NCBI GenBank assembly: GCA_916610825.1 | Contig: OU744446.1 | Coordinates: 8,954,309 to 9,018,308 of the forward strand | Direction of reading: 5' to 3' | DNA from: Haliclystus octoradiatus | Taxonomy: Eukaryota; Cnidaria; Staurozoa; Stauromedusae; Haliclystidae | Length of the DNA stretch: 64,000 bases | Shown here: positions 62,801-64,000 of the stretch, one piece after another | Position numbering within the stretch: position 1 is the stretch's first letter | Layout of the letters: each line of letters begins with the position of its first letter | Made by a program: the position numbers and the translations under genes | The notes under the pieces: generated by a model | Told to the model about the DNA's origin: nothing | Seen by the model: only the letters and a program-made list of their open reading frames with translations | Database searches by the model: none

Positions 62801-63614
62801 CATATGATTGGCAAATGCTTACCAAATTCTCATATTGTTTTGTTCTCGTTTTGTTTTCACCCAGCCCACTGCATGGTAAAGAGCTAATTAAGATGATATG
62901 GAAGATGATAACGCTTTGCTCAAGACAATTATCAAATGGTATAAGTGATGCTAATGCATTTGCTCTATGTTGTTGTCTTCGTTCTTTACAGCATCTTATT
63001 AGCAATGAAGTAAGTACCATAAGATTAAGCTGTATCATTATTATGTCATGACATCCCTAATTTTCCAAAGACAATTAGCCTACCCCTAAGACATTTCTTC
63101 CTACTTTCCCAGCGAATAATAGTTCACGAGTTCATGAACAGTTCATTAATGTTAAATTACCCAAATTTCATGAACTGCTCATTATGTTTTCATGAAAATG
63201 TCCATGAAAACTAGGCCATTTAACGTTCAAGAAATTAGGGATACGCTGTTTGTGAACTGTTCATAAACTGTTTAAAACGTGTTCAGGAACAGTCCTGGAA
63301 GTTCATGAACAATTCATGAACTCAACACATTTTTGTTAACTGTTACTTCTCAACGATCGTATTATTTTTTAAAATACCAACTCTGTTTAAAGCAAATTGC
63401 TGATAATCAATCTCTAAGCAGCACTCTACAATTTAAATGATGTGAAATTATTGTAATATATTGATGTTCTCCCACTTAGATTGTTGGACTTGTTGATATT
63501 TGGAATTCTTTACCATCTTCAATCAAGCAATGTAACCACGATGCCATTGAACATTCAGTTTGCAAACTTTTAGGGGTTGCTACTGAATTGAGCAGTTTCG
63601 ATGAATCAAATAGG
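29793..63614 (+). CDS. FOCAD: focadhesin (FOCAD) ortholog, 17 coding exons, 3' part outside the window
   Basis: The gene was rebuilt from splice sites. Exons: 29793-29870, 32800-32868, 33331-33485, 43298-43399, 45582-45695, 47139-47337, 54885-54963, 56019-56140, 56548-56635, 58189-58385, 58613-58686, 58788-58968, 59825-59929, 60885-60986, 61704-61834, 62865-63009 and 63480-63614. Every junction is GT-AG and phases stay consistent, giving 692 codons without a stop. This is close to the position reached by the same point in the roughly 1,800-residue human protein. Matching blocks include N-T-Q-C-L-V, H-P-L, I-L-Y-T-L-P, L-W-K-K-Q-x-R-V, D-I-C and H-G-K-E-L. The product is a helical-repeat protein (DUF3730 region near the end of this part). 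Human focadhesin is reported at focal adhesions and to stabilise the SKI RNA-surveillance complex. The start ATG has a strong context (GCCATGG). Confidence 0.88.
30850..31023 (-). mobile_element. tRNA-derived SINE (tRNA-like head at about 30952-31023)
   Basis: On the minus strand the head has an A box (TAGCTCAGTGG), a B box (GGTTCGATTCC), a five-pair anticodon stem with a seven-base loop, and a partly paired acceptor stem. The loop lacks the usual T before the anticodon and no CCA follows; unrelated sequence continues for about 100 bases. It reads as a SINE head and not a working tRNA. Confidence 0.6.
31877..32448. mobile_element. MITE with 24-bp terminal inverted repeats
   Basis: CCATAGACTTACATAGACTG at the left is mirrored by CAGTCTATGTAAGTCTATGG at the right, with a few more matching bases inward. 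The 570-base interior is non-coding. It lies in FOCAD intron 1. Confidence 0.75.
32800..32868 (+). CDS. FOCAD: FOCAD exon 2
   Basis: Acceptor TTTGTAG, donor AAG/GTAATA, 23 codons, phase 0 on both sides. It gives a leucine-rich helix (K-L-K-L-L-I-L-A-E). Confidence 0.75.
33331..33485 (+). CDS. FOCAD: FOCAD exon 3
   Basis: Acceptor TTGTCTCTAG, donor ACG/GTACG, 155 bases, leaving phase 2. It contains [10 protein letters not shown] and N-L-L-L-N-L, aligning with the human A-L-N-L-L-W-E-K-C-C segment. Confidence 0.85.
33905..34030 (-). repeat. possible SINE fragment
   Basis: On the minus strand ATGTAGTGATTAGGG and GTTTAATCCTGGC resemble the A and B boxes of a tRNA-derived SINE. It is flanked by a GC-richer segment unlike the surrounding AT-rich intron. 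Confidence 0.4.
34924..35083 (-). repeat. probable 3' LTR of the second minus-strand Gypsy
   Basis: On the minus strand a purine tract GGAGGGGGGACCTC is followed by TGTAGTAG, and 160 bases later the sequence ends ACTACA. The same tract and TGTA start occur in the Gypsy at 13-17 kb. The far end is a guess because no partner LTR remains. Confidence 0.45.
35280..38022 (-). pseudogene. 5'-truncated dead Gypsy pol on the minus strand
   Basis: Read right to left: RT entry ([11 protein letters not shown]), RT (37911-37341), RNase H (about 37085-36600, T-T-D-A-S-N-F and T-D-H-K), integrase zinc finger and core (36798-35695), and C-terminal region (35819-35454). It is broken in visible ways. The RT active site reads Y-I-V-D instead of Y-x-D-D. 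A 62-base tandem duplication repeats the L-D-L-S-K-A-Y block (37578-37695). A frameshift lies near 37100-37140, and the integrase glutamate is replaced by glycine (N-G-L-I-G-R). Gag and protease are absent, cut off at the head-to-head junction near 38020. It lies antisense in FOCAD intron 3. Confidence 0.85.
38000..39679 (+). pseudogene. truncated Gypsy gag-protease-RT start on the plus strand
   Basis: The 559-codon frame holds a gag capsid region and two zinc knuckles (C-K-Y-C...H...C and C-S-K-C-G...H...C near residues 190-225). A basic serine-rich stretch follows, then an aspartic protease with D-P-G-S where D-S/T-G is expected, and the first third of RT up to L-P-F-G-V and a stop. RT motif A reads L-E-L-E-S-G-F-H-Q, with Glu where the catalytic Asp should be. 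The Y-x-D-D part, RNase H, integrase and LTRs are missing. The first about eight codons belong to the antisense neighbour, so the element proper starts near 38022. Confidence 0.8.
39840..40352 (-). pseudogene. unrecognised coding-like segment with one in-frame stop
   Basis: A single minus-strand frame runs about 170 codons, broken only by one TAA near 40193. It encodes charged helical residues ([10 protein letters not shown], then E-E-F-D-K-F-C) and [13 protein letters not shown], followed by a cysteine pair region. It sits among retroelement remains, so it is probably part of a mobile element. I do not recognise the family. Confidence 0.4.
40800..43026 (-). pseudogene. Gypsy-type gag-protease remnant without pol
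   Basis: Read right to left: gag N-terminus (from [10 protein letters not shown] at about 42921), linker (42657-42319), capsid-like part (42290-41919), one zinc knuckle C-F-Q-C-G...H...C (about 41760-41710), and protease with L-L-D-T-G and L-L-G-R-D-F-L (41660-40800). Three frameshifts or stops separate the pieces, while the protease frame itself is open for 286 codons. RT, RNase H and integrase are absent downstream. It differs from the plus-strand element at 38.0 kb, for example in having one knuckle, so it is a separate family. Confidence 0.75.
43298..43399 (+). CDS. FOCAD: FOCAD exon 4
   Basis: Acceptor ATTTCCAG, donor GAAA/GTATGT, 102 bases. It begins N-T-Q-C-L-V and joins in frame across a 9.8-kb intron filled with Gypsy remains. 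Confidence 0.85.
43595..43860. mobile_element. hAT-like MITE, older copy
   Basis: The ends CAGATCCATCTATTTAC and, reversed, CAGAGCCATATATTGA with an inner GGGACAC block mark a relative of the element at 45106. The flanking 8-mers match only 6 of 8. It lies in FOCAD intron 4. Confidence 0.65.
43925..44015. repeat. cluster of GTTCATGAAC-type palindromes
   Basis: The words GAACTGTTCATGAACAGTTC and GTTCATAAAC recur several times next to the fold-back element. Related clusters occur at 45010-45100 and 63119-63330. Confidence 0.6.
44037..44955. mobile_element. fold-back repeat with arms of about 360 bp
   Basis: 44037-44405 and 44598-44955 are inverted copies sharing, for example, AACCACACACTTGTATGATC and TCTATGAAGCTAACAATCTC with a few changes. 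The 190-base centre has no gene. Confidence 0.75.
45106..45387. mobile_element. hAT-like MITE with perfect 8-bp target duplication
   Basis: Terminal inverted repeats of about 32 bases start CAGAGCC and contain CTATTTACAAGAGTT. GTTCATAC is found directly on both sides (45098-45105 and 45388-45395). There is no transposase inside, so it is non-autonomous. Confidence 0.8.
45582..45695 (+). CDS. FOCAD: FOCAD exon 5
   Basis: Acceptor TTATTTTAG, donor AAAG/GTTAGT, 114 bases. W-N-S-H-P-L-V-S-I matches the conserved N-H-P-H-P-L region. Confidence 0.9.
47139..47337 (+). CDS. FOCAD: FOCAD exon 6
   Basis: Acceptor TTATTTTCAG, donor GAG/GTAAAA, 199 bases. It encodes helical repeats; R-F-Q-S-L-I-I-K aligns with human R-L-E-V-S-C-I-Q. 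Confidence 0.9.
48300..48650. repeat. tandem repeat of about 90 bp, about four copies
   Basis: Each copy has AGCTAAATAGATCATTTCC and a TTGCAGCTAAAAAGTCAA-like block. An inverted, more diverged set occupies about 49090-49330, so the pair may be the arms of a decayed palindromic element. It lies in FOCAD intron 6. Confidence 0.65.
49090..49330. repeat. inverted partner of the 48.3-kb tandem repeat
   Basis: Repeated GCGGTAAATTGACTTTT-type words are the reverse of the words at 48300-48650. Confidence 0.55.
49324..49441. repeat. left copy of a 118-bp direct repeat
   Basis: It matches 49976-50094 closely, including CACAATAAATTTGGCCTA and GCAAAATACAATAGCTAG. The two copies bracket the 0.5-kb dispersed repeat. 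Confidence 0.7.
49450..49975. repeat. dispersed 0.5-kb repeat, copy A
   Basis: This is the inverted counterpart of 56925-57425, with aligned blocks such as the start near ACCAACAAAGGGATGGG and the end at GTGTTTAACC. The family is unknown and no protein is encoded. Confidence 0.7.
49976..50094. repeat. right copy of the 118-bp direct repeat
   Basis: Second copy of 49324-49441, separated from it by copy A of the dispersed repeat. Confidence 0.7.
51064..51795. repeat. minisatellite, about 13 copies of a 43-57-bp unit
   Basis: The unit contains GGCATGGCCCAAAGCATTAG, then ATAGCAACA and a variable (CAA)n/ACATCAATGATAGC stretch. Unit length varies through the CAA run. The long minus-strand ORFs over it are by-products of the repeat, not genes. 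Confidence 0.85.
53390..54265. repeat. tandem segmental duplication inside FOCAD intron 6
   Basis: The block at about 53395-53735 recurs at about 53750-54262 with an inserted segment of about 160 bases (about 53872-54035). Shared words include GAGCCGCTCATATTTGCC, CTCGCGTGTTTATGGAAA and ACCTTTCAACAAAATAGC. No coding content. Confidence 0.75.
54885..54963 (+). CDS. FOCAD: FOCAD exon 7
   Basis: Acceptor AATATTTAG, donor ATG/GTTAGT, 79 bases, phase 0 to 1. It is the least conserved of the set; phase fit with both neighbours is the main support. Confidence 0.6.
56019..56140 (+). CDS. FOCAD: FOCAD exon 8
   Basis: Acceptor TTTACTTCAG, donor CAG/GTCCGT, 122 bases. It ends C-N-L-L-R-K-D-I-Q, matching human V-E-L-L-K-E-D. 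Confidence 0.88.
56548..56635 (+). CDS. FOCAD: FOCAD exon 9
   Basis: Acceptor TTATCTCCAG, donor TTCG/GTATGT, 88 bases. It encodes a short helical repeat with [10 protein letters not shown]. Confidence 0.88.
56925..57425. repeat. dispersed 0.5-kb repeat, copy B (opposite orientation)
   Basis: Inverted copy of 49450-49975, in FOCAD intron 9. Divergence is moderate, with indels. Confidence 0.7.
58189..58385 (+). CDS. FOCAD: FOCAD exon 10
   Basis: Acceptor TTATTCTAG, donor ATG/GTAAGT, 197 bases. The correct frame was fixed by the phase left by exon 9. Confidence 0.85.
58613..58686 (+). CDS. FOCAD: FOCAD exon 11
   Basis: Acceptor TTGTTTTAG, donor CGA/GTAAGA, 74 bases. It is required because exon 12 would otherwise hit a stop in phase 0. 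Confidence 0.8.
58788..58968 (+). CDS. FOCAD: FOCAD exon 12
   Basis: Acceptor TTTTCTAG, donor TTG/GTATGT, 181 bases. It contains A-L-N-L-L-A-E-A-S. Confidence 0.9.
59060..59257. mobile_element. MITE with CTACTGAAAAC-type inverted repeats
   Basis: GAAAACCTACTGAAAAC near the left end (duplicated there) is mirrored by GTTTTCAGTAGG at the right end. The centre also has repeated TTTCAGTA words. Confidence 0.5.
59825..59929 (+). CDS. FOCAD: FOCAD exon 13
   Basis: Acceptor TTTTGCAG, donor AAG/GTACAC, 105 bases. I-L-Y-T-L-P is identical to the human block. Confidence 0.92.
60380..60834. repeat. 65-bp direct repeats around a small inverted-repeat element
   Basis: 60380-60445 and 60770-60834 share GGAATACAAGC and GTACCTGAT. 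Between them 60467-60671 has GGTGCTTGGTTG at the left and its reverse complement at the right. The same end motif occurs at about 49368 and 50026. Confidence 0.5.
60885..60986 (+). CDS. FOCAD: FOCAD exon 14
   Basis: Acceptor TTTTTTTCAG, donor CAG/GTATGT, 102 bases. It ends L-W-K-K-Q, human L-W-E-K-Q. Confidence 0.92.
61704..61834 (+). CDS. FOCAD: FOCAD exon 15
   Basis: Acceptor TTTATGTTAG, donor TAA/GTAAGT, 131 bases. It begins R-V-F-T-H-L and ends in an I-M-D-I-C-R motif matching human I-R-D-I-C-K. Confidence 0.9.
62865..63009 (+). CDS. FOCAD: FOCAD exon 16
   Basis: Acceptor TTTCACCCAG, donor GAA/GTAAGT, 145 bases. It contains H-G-K-E-L and L-R-S-L-Q-H-L. Confidence 0.92.
63119..63330. repeat. 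GTTCATGAAC-type palindrome cluster
   Basis: Many overlapping GTTCATGAACAGTTCAT-like words, as at 43925 and 45010. It is in FOCAD intron 16. Confidence 0.6.
63480..63614 (+). CDS. FOCAD: FOCAD exon 17 (last in window)
   Basis: Acceptor CCCACTTAG, donor AGG/GTAAGA, 135 bases, phase 0. It contains D-I-W-N-S-L, human S-T-W-N-A-L. The gene continues beyond the window. Confidence 0.9.
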
Positions 63615-64000
63615 GTAAGATATCAAATGGTCGTTTTCATAGCTGTTGACTGCTGTCTGATCTATTGCTTTTTACAGCATTTTCTATCATTGAATTTAAA
63701 TGTGTTACACGACTTGGTAGGAGGCGTAATAATATTTCTGAGATGCATCTAAAGTATGCAATTGACTGTTCAAAATAAAATAAATATTGTTTACGCGTCA
63801 TCTGTAAATAGCGGAGTCTTGAACTGTTTTTGTTTACCATGCATGAGATCATTCACAAATCAATAATCAAGATTGACAAATTCTACAATATATTAATTAT
63901 GCGGTTTCTCTAAAGGAGATAACAATACACTATTTAATTAACTCAATATCTATATATATGATTAAATACAATCAATAAATACAAAATATTTATATTTACC
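63615..64000. other. FOCAD: FOCAD intron 17 (start)
   Basis: Follows the donor AGG/GTAAGA. No further exon is recognisable before the window ends. Confidence 0.6.

Noticed and set aside
1..64000. CRISPR arrays, bacterial operons, prophage
   Set aside because: Spliced genes, poly(A) signals and LTR elements show animal DNA; no array of regularly spaced identical repeats exists. The 51-kb minisatellite is not one.

Overview
The window is AT-rich animal DNA with spliced genes, very many transposable elements and no bacterial-style operons. The gene families (focadhesin, pygopus, SERINC, rhodopsin-class receptors) together with abundant Gypsy elements, MITEs and a tRNA-derived SINE point to a marine invertebrate metazoan, perhaps a deuterostome. 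I cannot name the species from sequence alone.

Left part (1-24 kb). A gene whose main exon joins a SERINC-type membrane protein to a cysteine-protease-like domain lies at 1.2-3.3 kb. It is followed by a palindromic MITE and a 5'-truncated but otherwise open Gypsy pol (4.1-7.2 kb) bracketed by a 72-bp duplication. A decayed non-LTR retrotransposon fills 7.8-10.2 kb and a fold-back repeat 10.5-11.6 kb. From 12.2 to 19.0 kb there is a nested stack: outer inverted repeats, a dead minus-strand Gypsy inside them, an 828-bp palindrome in one LTR, a 77-bp hairpin in pol, and a hAT-like element in the right flank. Two almost identical intronless GPCR genes (19.6-20.5 and 22.4-23.4 kb) sit in tandem with a shared TATA-type promoter motif.

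Middle (24-29.7 kb). On the minus strand there are two terminal exons: the PHD-finger exon of a pygopus-like Wnt co-activator (24.5 kb, with one more exon at 25.3 kb) and an unrecognised C-terminal exon at 26.6 kb.

Right part (29.8-64 kb). Nearly everything belongs to one plus-strand gene, the focadhesin (FOCAD) ortholog. I could trace 17 coding exons, 692 codons, from a Kozak ATG at 29793 to 63614, with consistent splice phases and alignable blocks. The gene runs off the window. Its introns hold three broken Gypsy elements (34.9-43.1 kb), hAT-like MITEs with 8-bp target duplications, fold-back repeats, a 13-copy minisatellite (51.1-51.8 kb), segmental duplications and a tRNA-derived SINE.

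The most unusual item is the SERINC/protease-like fusion. The other findings mainly concern recent duplication, gene conversion and transposon insertion history. All homology statements come from reading motifs by eye; no database search was run.
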